Assembly (NCBI GenBank): GCA_025455765.1
Contig: JALOLX010000182.1
Span: 1-7,299, forward strand
Source of the DNA: Flavobacteriales bacterium
GTDB taxonomy: Bacteria; Bacteroidota; Bacteroidia; Flavobacteriales_F; PHOS-HE28
Length of the DNA stretch: 7,299 nucleotides
Reading direction: 5' to 3'
Below the pieces are notes generated by a model. The model was given only the letters and a program-made list of their open reading frames with translations. It was not told the origin of the DNA and did no database searches. Position numbers and translations under genes: made by a program. Every line of letters begins with the position of its first letter. Positions within the stretch are counted from its first letter, which is position 1. Below are positions 1 to 6,630 of the stretch, one piece after another.

Positions 1-1101
1 GCCCGCAAACAGCTGGTGGAAAGCCTGAAGGACGAGGCCCGCACCGCCGCCATGGCCCACATCAAGGATGCCCAGGAGGAGGCCAAGCTCACCGCCAACA
101 AGGAGGCCAAGCGCATCGTCATCCAGACCATCCAGCGCGTGGCCACGGAGCATGCCATCGAGAACTCGGTGAGCGTGTTCCACATCGAGAACGACGATGT
201 GAAGGGCCGGATCATCGGTCGTGAAGGCCGCAACATCCGCACCTTGGAAGAAGCCACCGGCGTGGAGATCATCGTGGACGACACCCCAGGCGCCATCATC
301 CTCAGCTGCTTCGATGCCGTCCGCCGTGAAGTGGCCCGCCTCTCGCTCCACCAATTGGTGAAGGATGGCCGCATCCACCCGGCCCGCATCGAGGAGATCG
401 TGGCCAAGACCCGCAAGCACCTCGAAGAAGAGATCATGGAGGTGGGCAAGCGCACCTGCATCGACCTCGGTATCCATGGCCTGCACAACGAGCTGATCCG
501 CATGGTGGGCCGCATGAAGTACCGCAGCTCCTACGGCCAGAACCTGTTGCAGCACAGCCGCGAAGTGGCCAACCTCAGCGCCATCATGGCCGCCGAACTG
601 GGCCTCAACCCCAAGGTGGCCAAGCGCGCCGGTCTCTTGCACGACATCGGTAAGGTGCCCGATGAGGATCCCGAACTGCCGCACGCCATCCTGGGCATGA
701 AGCTCGCTGAGAAGTATGGTGAGAAGCCCGATGTCTGCAACGCCATCGGTGCCCACCACGACGAGATCGAGATGACCACGCTGCTCTCGCCCATCGTGCA
801 GGCCTGCGATGCCATCAGCGGTGCCCGCCCGGGTGCCCGCCGCGAAGCCACGGAAGCGTACATCCAGCGCCTGAAGGACCTGGAAAGCCTGGCCATGAGC
901 TACGGTGGTGTCACCAAGGCCTTCGCCATCCAAGCCGGTCGCGAACTGCGCGTGATGGTGGAGAGCGAACGCATCAACGATCAGCAGAGCGACGAGCTGA
1001 GCATGCAGATCGCCGACCGCATCATGAACGAAATGACCTATCCCGGACAGGTGAAGATCACCGTGATCCGCGAGAAGCGGAGCGTGGCGGTGGCGAAATG
1101 A
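1..1101 (+). CDS. rny: Ribonuclease Y, 5'-truncated by the window edge
   Basis: RNase Y is a membrane-anchored endoribonuclease that starts mRNA decay. The frame is open from base 1 and gives 366 residues before TGA at 1099-1101. Full-length family members are about 510-520 residues, so the N-terminal membrane helix and most of the coiled coil lie upstream of the window. Visible in order, numbering from base 1: the end of a charged Ala/Glu/Lys-rich coiled coil (about 1-50); a KH RNA-binding domain with its GxxG loop as GREG (73-76) in IIGREGRNIR; and an HD phosphohydrolase domain with H185 of QHSREVA, the metal-binding H214-D215 of LLHDIGK, H252-H253 of GAHHDE, and a CDAISGARPG segment. The tail QVKITVIREKRSVAVAK is the conserved family end. 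The GTG at 16 is not the true start. No catalytic residue is missing in the visible part. The assignment is secure. Confidence 0.97.
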   Translation, partial: ARKQLVESLKDEARTAAMAHIKDAQEEAKLTANKEAKRIVIQTIQRVATEHAIENSVSVFHIENDDVKGRIIGREGRNIRTLEEATGVEIIVDDTPGAIILSCFDAVRREVARLSLHQLVKDGRIHPARIEEIVAKTRKHLEEEIMEVGKRTCIDLGIHGLHNELIRMVGRMKYRSSYGQNLLQHSREVANLSAIMAAELGLNPKVAKRAGLLHDIGKVPDEDPELPHAILGMKLAEKYGEKPDVCNAIGAHHDEIEMTTLLSPIVQACDAISGARPGARREATEAYIQRLKDLESLAMSYGGVTKAFAIQAGRELRVMVESERINDQQSDELSMQIADRIMNEMTYPGQVKITVIREKRSVAVAK

Positions 1102-1883
1102 AGCGCCGCAGCTGAACCATTTCGTAGGGTCGACGCGCTTATCGTTCCAAAACGGCTAGCTGGCAGGGGCTGCCTGAAGGATCAGAAAGGTGCGGTCATT
1201 GACCGCATCTCTTCGTTGAGGCGTGGCCCCCGTAACGAGGTTCCAGTTGCCTTGGGCCATCTGGGGGGGCGGAGGCTGACATTAGATGAACTTGATGGTG
1301 GCGACCATGCAGGGCACTGCACCCCCTGCTTGCCCTGTTGGTTCAATGAAATGTGTGAAGTCCGCACGGATAGACCGCCACCGCTAAGACGTCGACTTCT
1401 TACCCATTGACCATCGGTCGACCCTCCGCGCATTCTGTTCATCATCCTGGAGGCGTGTGAACGTGTAAGACATAGCACCAACCTGCGCGCGCCACTAGGC
1501 GTGATCTTCAGGTGGCTTGTTGCCCATGATGGACTCCGGTAAAGGTGGGTGTTCACAAGTGGTTTAGTGGTGGCGCAGCCAAGAACTGACCGCAGCGCCT
1601 CGGATACTTTTTTGCAATTGCCATACCGGGGTGCTAGTGAGGTCGCTCTTGGATCCCACACGCATTCGTATGCTCGATGAACTCGATGGTCCCTGAGCTG
1701 AACTGCGCCATACTTGTGCCGACAAGGGCAATGGGATCATGGCCCGGAAGAGGGAGCCGAGGGATGTGTGATACAAGGTCTTTACCGGACTGCACGAACA
1801 ACGCGCTTGGACCGAATGCCCACCCAGGTTCAAGATGACCGCTCACAAACACAGATATCATCTTTCTGAAGTATATTCGATAG
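1102..1883. other. Long intergenic stretch without a convincing gene
   Basis: About 780 bases separate rny from the lipoprotein gene. Open frames exist on both strands, but none shows a recognisable motif or family resemblance. The most gene-like is a 75-codon minus-strand frame from ATG at 1861 down to 1634 (ending GIQERPH), with mixed codon use and no known relative that I recognise. A minus-strand piece ending at about 1288 with ATIKFI and a stop could be the tail of a decayed gene, but nothing upstream supports it. Near the rny end are two small hairpin-capable sites: GGCAG-GGG-CTGCC at 1162-1174 and the inverted repeat at 1191-1207. I see no tRNA, rRNA or CRISPR pattern. Its composition looks less GC-biased than the flanking genes. 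Confidence 0.6.
1188..1213 (+). terminator. Possible weak rho-independent terminator or operator (perfect inverted repeat)
   Basis: TGCGGTCA at 1191-1198 and TGACCGCA at 1200-1207 are exact reverse complements around one central T. As RNA this folds to a 6-bp GC-rich stem with a 5-nt loop. The stem extends outward through G-U, G-C and A-U pairs (1188-1190 with 1208-1210), and a pyrimidine-rich TCTCTTCGTT follows. It lies 90 nt after the rny stop, so it could terminate rny transcription, but the U-tract is poor. The near-perfect dyad would equally fit a dimeric regulator site. Its function is undecided. Confidence 0.3.
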
Positions 1884-2651
1884 ATGAAAGCGACAGTTCG
1901 GATAGCTGTTATGGTGATGGTCACTGCTGCATGTCAGAAAGACTCCTCGCCCCCCGTAGTGCCTGAAGACGTTGGCCTGGATGGCTTTGTGATCGGCGAT
2001 CCGGCCAATGCAACCTTGTTGGTGGTCGATGATACCATAAAGGGGGCCGTGAACATCCCACGTACACGGAACTTGGATGTCGACCAGGACGGACAAACCG
2101 ACATCAGGATCGTGCTGAATTGCACCCACACGTTGGGAACAGGTTATAGAGTGCGGGCCTACATCGCACCCGAACATCCTGACGCTGGGCTTACGGGGTT
2201 CTACACCAACGACAGCACCTTCACGAGTACCAGCTATACGTTCATCAACTCCAGCGCATCAGGATACAGTGTGGAGCGCCGCCAGCTTGTGAGGTCATCT
2301 TGCAGACCGTTGTTGGATGGGGAATTGGTGTCGGTCACCTCCAACAGGACGCGGTTGAAGACCTTCAGCCCAGGTGAGCTGCTCGCATTGGAGGAGACTT
2401 TCATTGCCGATAGTGTGCGACTTGTGTCCAACATATCTTCAAGCCTCTTGAACTACCACGGCGTGGTCAACGATACGTTGTATACCAGCCAATACGTAAG
2501 CTCCATCAACTGCAACGCTTTCCCCCAGGGGCAGCCCAATTACATCGGGTTCCGTGTACAACGACCCGAAGACACAATACTCGGGTGGATCAAGTTCTCC
2601 ATTATCTCCGACGAATGGATCGCACTACACCAAGTTGCCGTGCGAAACTGA
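1884..2651 (+). CDS. Predicted secreted lipoprotein of unknown function
   Basis: The product has 255 residues. The start at ATG 1884 is chosen because it gives a compact signal peptide: K2 and R6, a hydrophobic stretch IAVMVMV (7-13), then a lipobox-like TAAC with C17 as the predicted lipidated cysteine, followed by a polar linker (QKDSSPPVVPED). The mature protein is probably anchored to the cell envelope. Residues 65-73 read DVDQDGQTD, a DxDxDGxxD acidic loop resembling calcium-binding loops of secreted Bacteroidota proteins. The rest looks beta-rich and Ser/Thr-rich, with further cysteines at C80, C140 and C210. The ending, with YIGFRV (220-225) and GWIKFSI (234-240), resembles the C-terminal strands of hypothetical Bacteroidota lipoproteins. 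No enzyme motif is visible and I do not recognise the family. There is no clear ribosome site upstream; GAAGTATATTCGATAG precedes the start. It stands alone, with about 780 bases of non-coding DNA before it and over 400 after. Base composition looks less GC-rich than in its neighbours, which could mean transfer or looser selection. Confidence 0.8.
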   Translation: MKATVRIAVMVMVTAACQKDSSPPVVPEDVGLDGFVIGDPANATLLVVDDTIKGAVNIPRTRNLDVDQDGQTDIRIVLNCTHTLGTGYRVRAYIAPEHPDAGLTGFYTNDSTFTSTSYTFINSSASGYSVERRQLVRSSCRPLLDGELVSVTSNRTRLKTFSPGELLALEETFIADSVRLVSNISSSLLNYHGVVNDTLYTSQYVSSINCNAFPQGQPNYIGFRVQRPEDTILGWIKFSIISDEWIALHQVAVRN

Positions 2652-3134
2652 CGCTGTCCTTCCGGTCCTTGCGCATTGCACTCCCGCTCGCGTGTGATAG
2701 GCTTCCCGCTTTCTGGCATGTCGAATGGTTCGGCTCTGCGATGCGGACCAACGGCTGCCACTCAGCTATAACGTGGCGATGTAGCGGTGTACACGGCATG
2801 ACCGCTTAGCTGCGCTACAACCCTCCACCTCGGTTCGGTCCAACCGTGGAACAGGTCCAGTTGTTCGCCAAGGTCGTCGATCACGCACTGTTGGCTGTGC
2901 TCCGGTTCCAACACGTGTCGCGTTCGTTCATGGTGAGGAATGCGGGTGGCATCAGCATAACGGGCAAGGCCTTGCTGTGGTCCAAGGCCAGAAGCCTGTA
3001 GCGGCCTAAGGTCTGGTGCTGACCTTGTAGTTCTTCCCGCGCTTGATCAACAAGGCCTTTTCGCCCCACACGTGCGCCAAGGATCATTTCTCAAGCAGGC
3101 GGGAGCAGCTTCCTTTCCCCCTTTTCTTTGCTCC
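2652..3134. other. Intergenic stretch without a convincing gene
   Basis: About 480 bases lie between the lipoprotein stop and the chosen methyltransferase start. Short open frames occur on both strands. One is a plus-strand frame from about 2811 to a TAG at 2998-3000, including VEQVQLFAKVVDHALLAVLR. Another is a minus-strand frame containing GRYRLLALDHSKALPVMLM (within 2881-3087). These overlap, lack recognisable domains and contradict one another, so I call none of them. One or more could be decayed gene remnants. A hairpin-capable segment lies at 2781-2818. No RNA gene or mobile-element terminus is seen. Confidence 0.55.
2781..2818. repeat. Nested inverted repeats (hairpin-capable)
   Basis: GTAGCG (2781-2786) pairs with CGCTAC (2813-2818). 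Inside it, AGCGGT (2783-2788) pairs with ACCGCT (2801-2806). The two pairings overlap and so are alternatives. The site lies 130 nt after the lipoprotein stop. There is no T-tract on either side, so a terminator role is doubtful, and arms of this length can occur by chance. Confidence 0.2.
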
Positions 3135-3830
3135 ATGCCCGTGCCGCCCGATCTTCTCCGTGCCTACTTCCAATGGGAAGTGCGTTCCTGGTCGCGGGCA
3201 CTGCCCCTGTGGACGGAGGCGCTCTCTCAACTGCCGGCTGGACCCCGCACTGCGTTGGCTCTCGGTGAGCGCGATGGCGGGCTTAGCCTCTACCTCGCGC
3301 AGCAAGGCATCCATACGGTGTGCAGTGATCTGCATGGCCCTACGGATGGCGCGCGTGAACTGCACCGTGCACACGGCGTGCAGGCCTTGGTGGACCATGA
3401 GGTGATCGATGCCCTCGCCATCCCCAAGCCCGACGCCTCCTTCGATGTCGTGGTCTTCAAGAGCATGATCGGTGCGCTGGGCAGCAAAGAGCGACAGCTC
3501 CAGGCCATACACGAGATGCACCGCGTGCTGAAGCCGGGCGGTGTGCTGCTCTTCGCCGAGAACCTCAGTGGCACTGCACTGCACCGTTGGCTTCGTAAGC
3601 GCTTCGTTGCCTGGGATAGCTATTGGCGCTACCTCGACATCCGGCAGGACCGCGACCTCTTCGCGTCGTTCGGGCGCATCACCGATCATAGTACCGGTCT
3701 GCTGGCCAACTTGGGCCGATCCGAAGGGCAACGCGATCTGCTCGGACGCGTGGATGCCGTGATCGCACCTATGGTACCGGCCAACTGGCGCACCATCTGG
3801 TACGGGGCAGCCTTCAAGGATCGATCGTGA
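3135..3830 (+). CDS. Class I SAM-dependent methyltransferase
   Basis: The 231-residue product is a cytosolic Rossmann-fold methyltransferase that would move a methyl group from S-adenosylmethionine to an unknown acceptor. Residues visible: motif I LALGERDGGL (41-50), a GxRxGG variant of the usual glycine-rich loop; D65 at the end of the second strand (VCSD); D92; FDVVVFKSMIGALG (103-116) at the motif II position; VLKPGGVLLFAEN (131-143), the typical post-motif hairpin; then HRWLRKRFVAWDSYWRYLD (150-168). This last pattern (FKSM..G, AEN, W..WRY) fits a Bacteroidota methyltransferase group commonly near polysaccharide clusters. Start choice: ATG 3135 gives the N-terminus MPVPPDLLRAYFQWEVRSWS expected for the group. 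The in-frame GTG at 3072 would add 21 residues of non-conserved sequence. It lies 82 bases before an epimerase-encoding gene in the same direction, so co-transcription and a role in surface-glycan methylation are plausible but inferred. Confidence 0.85.
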   Translation: MPVPPDLLRAYFQWEVRSWSRALPLWTEALSQLPAGPRTALALGERDGGLSLYLAQQGIHTVCSDLHGPTDGARELHRAHGVQALVDHEVIDALAIPKPDASFDVVVFKSMIGALGSKERQLQAIHEMHRVLKPGGVLLFAENLSGTALHRWLRKRFVAWDSYWRYLDIRQDRDLFASFGRITDHSTGLLANLGRSEGQRDLLGRVDAVIAPMVPANWRTIWYGAAFKDRS

Positions 3831-3912
3831 ACGAAGCCTGGTCGATGGGCGCCTCGGTGGAGACGGCGTCGGCTACATTTGAGCACTTCCCCAGCGGGAG
3901 TGCTCCCCACTC

Positions 3913-6630
3913 ATGCCCGGTCCTTCCCGCGTAGTCCTTGTCACTGGTGGTTCAGGCTTCATCGGCAGTCATCTGTGCGACGCCTTGATCGCAGCGGGCC
4001 ATCAGGTGCGCTGCCTGGACAATTTCGCGACCAGCAAGCGCAGCAATGTGGCCCACCTGGAGGCCCTGCCAAACTTCACGATGATGGAAGGGGACATCCG
4101 CCAGTACGCCGATTGTGAACGGGCGGTGACGGGTGTGGATGTGGTGTTGCACCTGGCTTCGCTCGGTTCCGTTCCGCGTTCCATCGCCGAGCCCCTGCGT
4201 AGTCACGAGACCAACCTCACCGGCTTACTGAACATGCTGGAGGCAGCGCGGCTGGCGCAGGTGAAGCGCTTCGTGTATGCCTCCAGCTCCAGCGTCTACG
4301 GCGATTCCAAGCGGCTGCCCAAGGTGTCCAAGCGGCTGCCCAAGGTGGAGGAGGAGGTGGGGCGGCCGCTCTCACCCTATGCGGTGACCAAGGCCACCAA
4401 CGAGACCTACGCCCGGCTCTACGCGCAGCTCCACGGCATGCACACCATTGGCCTGCGCTTCTTCAACGTGTTCGGCGAACGGCAGGACCCCGAAGGACCA
4501 TACGCTGCGGCCATTCCGCGCTTCATCAAGGCCTTCCTGCAGCACCGCTCCCCGCAGATCCACGGGGATGGCCTGCAATCGCGGGACTTCACGTACGTAG
4601 GCAACGCCGTGCAGGCCATGCTGTGTGCCATGGACGCCACCGATGAACGCAGCCGGGGCGAAGTGTTCAATGTGGCGTATGGCGCGCGCACTACGCTGTT
4701 GGAGCTGGTGGAGGCCTTGCGCTCCGCCCTCGCTCTCGGCGACCCGGCCATTGCCCACGTGCCGTTGGAGCATGTGCCCGAACGCGTGGGCGATATCCGC
4801 GATTCCCTGGCTGACATCAGCAAGGCGCGTGAACTGTTGGGCTTCGTGCCGGCCTTCGACCTGCAGTTGGTGCTGGCCATTGTGCTGTTCATCAGCGAGA
4901 AGCTCAGCATCGACCTCGTGGCCTTGCTCATCATCCTGCTGCTCGTAGGCAGTGGCGTGCTTTCCCCGGCTGAAGGCTTCGCTGGCTTCGGGGATCAAGC
5001 CACCCTCACCGTGGCCTTCATGTTCGTGCTCAGTTCGGCACTGCTCAGCACTGGAGCGGTCAGCACCCTCGGGCCGCGACTGTCGAAGCATTTTCGTGCG
5101 AGTCCAGTGAAGGGCATGCTGCTCTTCATGCTCCTCGTGGGCGTGTTGTCCGCCTTCCTCAACAACACACCGATCGTTGCCTTGCTGATCCCTGTGGTGG
5201 TGCAGATCGCGCACACCTCCGGCCAGGCCCCGAGCAAGCTGCTGATCCCGCTGAGCTACGCCACCATCATGGGGGGCACCATGACCTTAATGGGCACCAG
5301 CACCAACTTCGTGGTGAGCGGAGTGATGGTGGAGAACGGCCTGCCCGCGCTCGGCATGTTCCAACAGACCCCCATCGGCTTGGTGTTCCTGCTGGTGGGC
5401 GTGGCGTACATGGTACTGATGGGGCGCCACTTGCTACCCGATCGACGCAACAGTCCCGATGCCGGTGAACGCTACAGCATGCGCGGCTATGTCACCGAAG
5501 TGGAACTGCTGAAGGGTGCGCCATCCGTGGGCCGCACCATCATGAACAGCGCCTTGGTGCGCGAGCTGGACATGGACATCATCGAGATCCGTCGCGGCGA
5601 CCAGCTCTTCACCCTGCCTGCGGGCGACATGGTGCTCGAAGCGGGCGATCTCCTCAAAGTGCGCTGCGATGTGTCGCACATCCGGGCCCTGAAGGACCGA
5701 GCGCACATCAGTGTGGAGCCACCGATGAAGCTCGCCAACGATGACCTGCGCAGCCGCGGCACGGCCTTGGTGGAACTGGTGATCACCAGCAACAGTCCGC
5801 TGGAAGGCAAGACCGTGGGTGAGGCCGACCTGATCCGCAGTTACCGCGCGGTACCCTTGGCTGTGCGACACCGCGAAGAGGTGGTGCACGAACGCCTGCA
5901 CGATACGGTGCTCCGCAGCGGTGATGTGGTGCTCGCTGAGGTGAAGAGCCACTTCGTGAAGCGCCTGAAGCAGATGGGTTCTACCGCGGACGCCCCCTTC
6001 GTGATCCTCACCGAACAGGAAGGTGTGGCCGAGTTCGACCGCAAGCGCTTCAGCATTGTAGTGGCTGTGCTGTTGGCGGTGGTGATCAGTTCCTCCTTGA
6101 GCCTGTTGCCGGTGGTGGTAGCCTCCTTGGGTGGTGTAGTGGTGTTGGTGCTTTCAGGCGCCATGAACATGAAGCAGGTGCAGGACGCCATCGATCGGCG
6201 CATCTACTTCCTGATGGCCGGTGCGCTCAGCCTGGGCCTCGCCATGCAACGCTCGGGCCTCGCCGATCGCCTGGCGGGCGGAGTGGTGGCCACGCTCGGC
6301 GACTGGGGACCCGTGGCGATCCTCTCCGGTATGTACCTGTTCACCAGCTTGCTCACTGAAGTGATGAGCAACACGGCCACCGCTGCCTTGGTGGCCCCCA
6401 TCGCCATCTCTACCGCGGCCGCATTGGGCCTCAGCCCCACGCCCTTCCTCATGGCTGTGGTGTTCGGCGCCAGTGCGAGCTTCATGACGCCCATCGGCTA
6501 CCAGACCAATACGATGATCTATGGCGCCGGTCAGTACAAGGCGCGTGACTTCCTCCGCGTCGGCTGGCCGCTCCAAGTGCTGTTCTGGATCGTGGCCACC
6601 GTGCTGATCCCACGCATCTATCCGTTCTGA
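3913..6630 (+). CDS. Fusion: WbpP-like NAD-dependent epimerase joined to SLC13/DASS-type transporter with RCK_C domains
   Basis: One uninterrupted frame of 905 residues covers two unrelated proteins. Residues 1-316 are an extended SDR resembling WbpP/VipB UDP-GlcNAc (or UDP-GlcNAcA) C4-epimerases: TGGSGFIG (11-18) binds NAD, D36 ends the second strand, SSSSVYGD and PYAVTK give catalytic Y156 and K160, then GLRFFNVFGERQDPEGPYAA, GDGLQSRDFTYV and DIRDSLADISKARELLGF. Family members continue about 17 residues beyond the PAFD equivalent with a final helix; here that helix is absent. Residues 317-905 are a multi-pass symporter: N417-N418-T419-P420, GGTMTLMGTSTN (454-465), two soluble RCK_C domains (about 525-597 and 616-690), then a second membrane half with E816-V-M-S-N-T-A-T and FMTPIGYQTN (857-866). 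DASS members of this layout are near 590 residues, so only a few N-terminal residues seem lost. The substrate is probably an inorganic or organic anion, perhaps sulfate as in TrkA_C-bearing relatives; this is not determined. The DASS N-terminus is cytosolic, so a cytosolic SDR is topologically possible. The transporter could instead start internally at GTG 4846 or 4870. ATG 3913 places the NAD motif at the usual distance. Confidence 0.9.
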   Translation: MPGPSRVVLVTGGSGFIGSHLCDALIAAGHQVRCLDNFATSKRSNVAHLEALPNFTMMEGDIRQYADCERAVTGVDVVLHLASLGSVPRSIAEPLRSHETNLTGLLNMLEAARLAQVKRFVYASSSSVYGDSKRLPKVSKRLPKVEEEVGRPLSPYAVTKATNETYARLYAQLHGMHTIGLRFFNVFGERQDPEGPYAAAIPRFIKAFLQHRSPQIHGDGLQSRDFTYVGNAVQAMLCAMDATDERSRGEVFNVAYGARTTLLELVEALRSALALGDPAIAHVPLEHVPERVGDIRDSLADISKARELLGFVPAFDLQLVLAIVLFISEKLSIDLVALLIILLLVGSGVLSPAEGFAGFGDQATLTVAFMFVLSSALLSTGAVSTLGPRLSKHFRASPVKGMLLFMLLVGVLSAFLNNTPIVALLIPVVVQIAHTSGQAPSKLLIPLSYATIMGGTMTLMGTSTNFVVSGVMVENGLPALGMFQQTPIGLVFLLVGVAYMVLMGRHLLPDRRNSPDAGERYSMRGYVTEVELLKGAPSVGRTIMNSALVRELDMDIIEIRRGDQLFTLPAGDMVLEAGDLLKVRCDVSHIRALKDRAHISVEPPMKLANDDLRSRGTALVELVITSNSPLEGKTVGEADLIRSYRAVPLAVRHREEVVHERLHDTVLRSGDVVLAEVKSHFVKRLKQMGSTADAPFVILTEQEGVAEFDRKRFSIVVAVLLAVVISSSLSLLPVVVASLGGVVVLVLSGAMNMKQVQDAIDRRIYFLMAGALSLGLAMQRSGLADRLAGGVVATLGDWGPVAILSGMYLFTSLLTEVMSNTATAALVAPIAISTAAALGLSPTPFLMAVVFGASASFMTPIGYQTNTMIYGAGQYKARDFLRVGWPLQVLFWIVATVLIPRIYPF
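4306..4347 (+). repeat. Perfect 21-bp in-frame tandem duplication
   Basis: Bases 4306-4326 are repeated exactly at 4327-4347. Each copy encodes SKRLPKV (residues 132-138 and 139-145 of the fusion protein). WbpP-type enzymes have a single LPKVE-like segment between YGD and SPYAVTK, so one copy is extra. The copies are identical at every base, which points to a recent slippage or duplication event. The insertion lengthens a loop 11 residues before the catalytic tyrosine and keeps the frame. Confidence 0.95.
4840..4890 (+). other. Junction between epimerase and transporter coding parts
   Basis: The reading frame passes from GFVPAFD (ending at base 4860, residue 316), which matches the last strand region of WbpP-like epimerases, into LQLVLAIVLFISEKLSID (from base 4861), which matches the first membrane helix of RCK_C-bearing DASS transporters. 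The LVLAI stretch could align with either parent: family epimerases have a GVALAM-like helix here. The crossover is therefore not fixed to the base, and short microhomology is possible. No stop codon, linker or Shine-Dalgarno site separates the halves. Confidence 0.8.

Noticed and set aside
1182..1661. 159-codon minus-strand frame in the rny-lipoprotein gap
   Set aside because: Arg/Ser/Pro-rich composition without motifs, overlapped by competing frames; it reads like chance open sequence.
1634..1861. 75-codon minus-strand frame from ATG 1861 upstream of the lipoprotein
   Set aside because: Codon use is not absurd, but there is no ribosome site, no family resemblance and no conserved partner. 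It is kept only as a possible hypothetical gene or remnant.
2811..3087. Overlapping short frames on both strands before the methyltransferase, considered as transposase remnants
   Set aside because: No DDE or other transposase motif, no terminal inverted repeats and no target-site duplication could be found by eye.
3072..3134. GTG 3072 as the methyltransferase start
   Set aside because: It would add 21 residues (RQGSFLKQAGAASFPPFLC-like) with no resemblance to the family N-terminus, while ATG 3135 gives the expected start.
3084..3731. 215-codon minus-strand open frame opposite the methyltransferase
   Set aside because: The plus strand carries clear SAM-binding motifs; the antisense frame shows none and is explained by GC-rich codon bias.
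3896..3907. GGGA/TCCC hairpin just before the fusion gene start
   Set aside because: The stem has only four pairs; too short to support a regulatory structure.
4372..5214. 280-codon minus-strand open frame inside the fusion gene
   Set aside because: It lies opposite the epimerase-transporter coding region, is His/Gln/Glu-rich low-complexity sequence typical of antisense frames in GC-rich genes, and has no recognisable domain.
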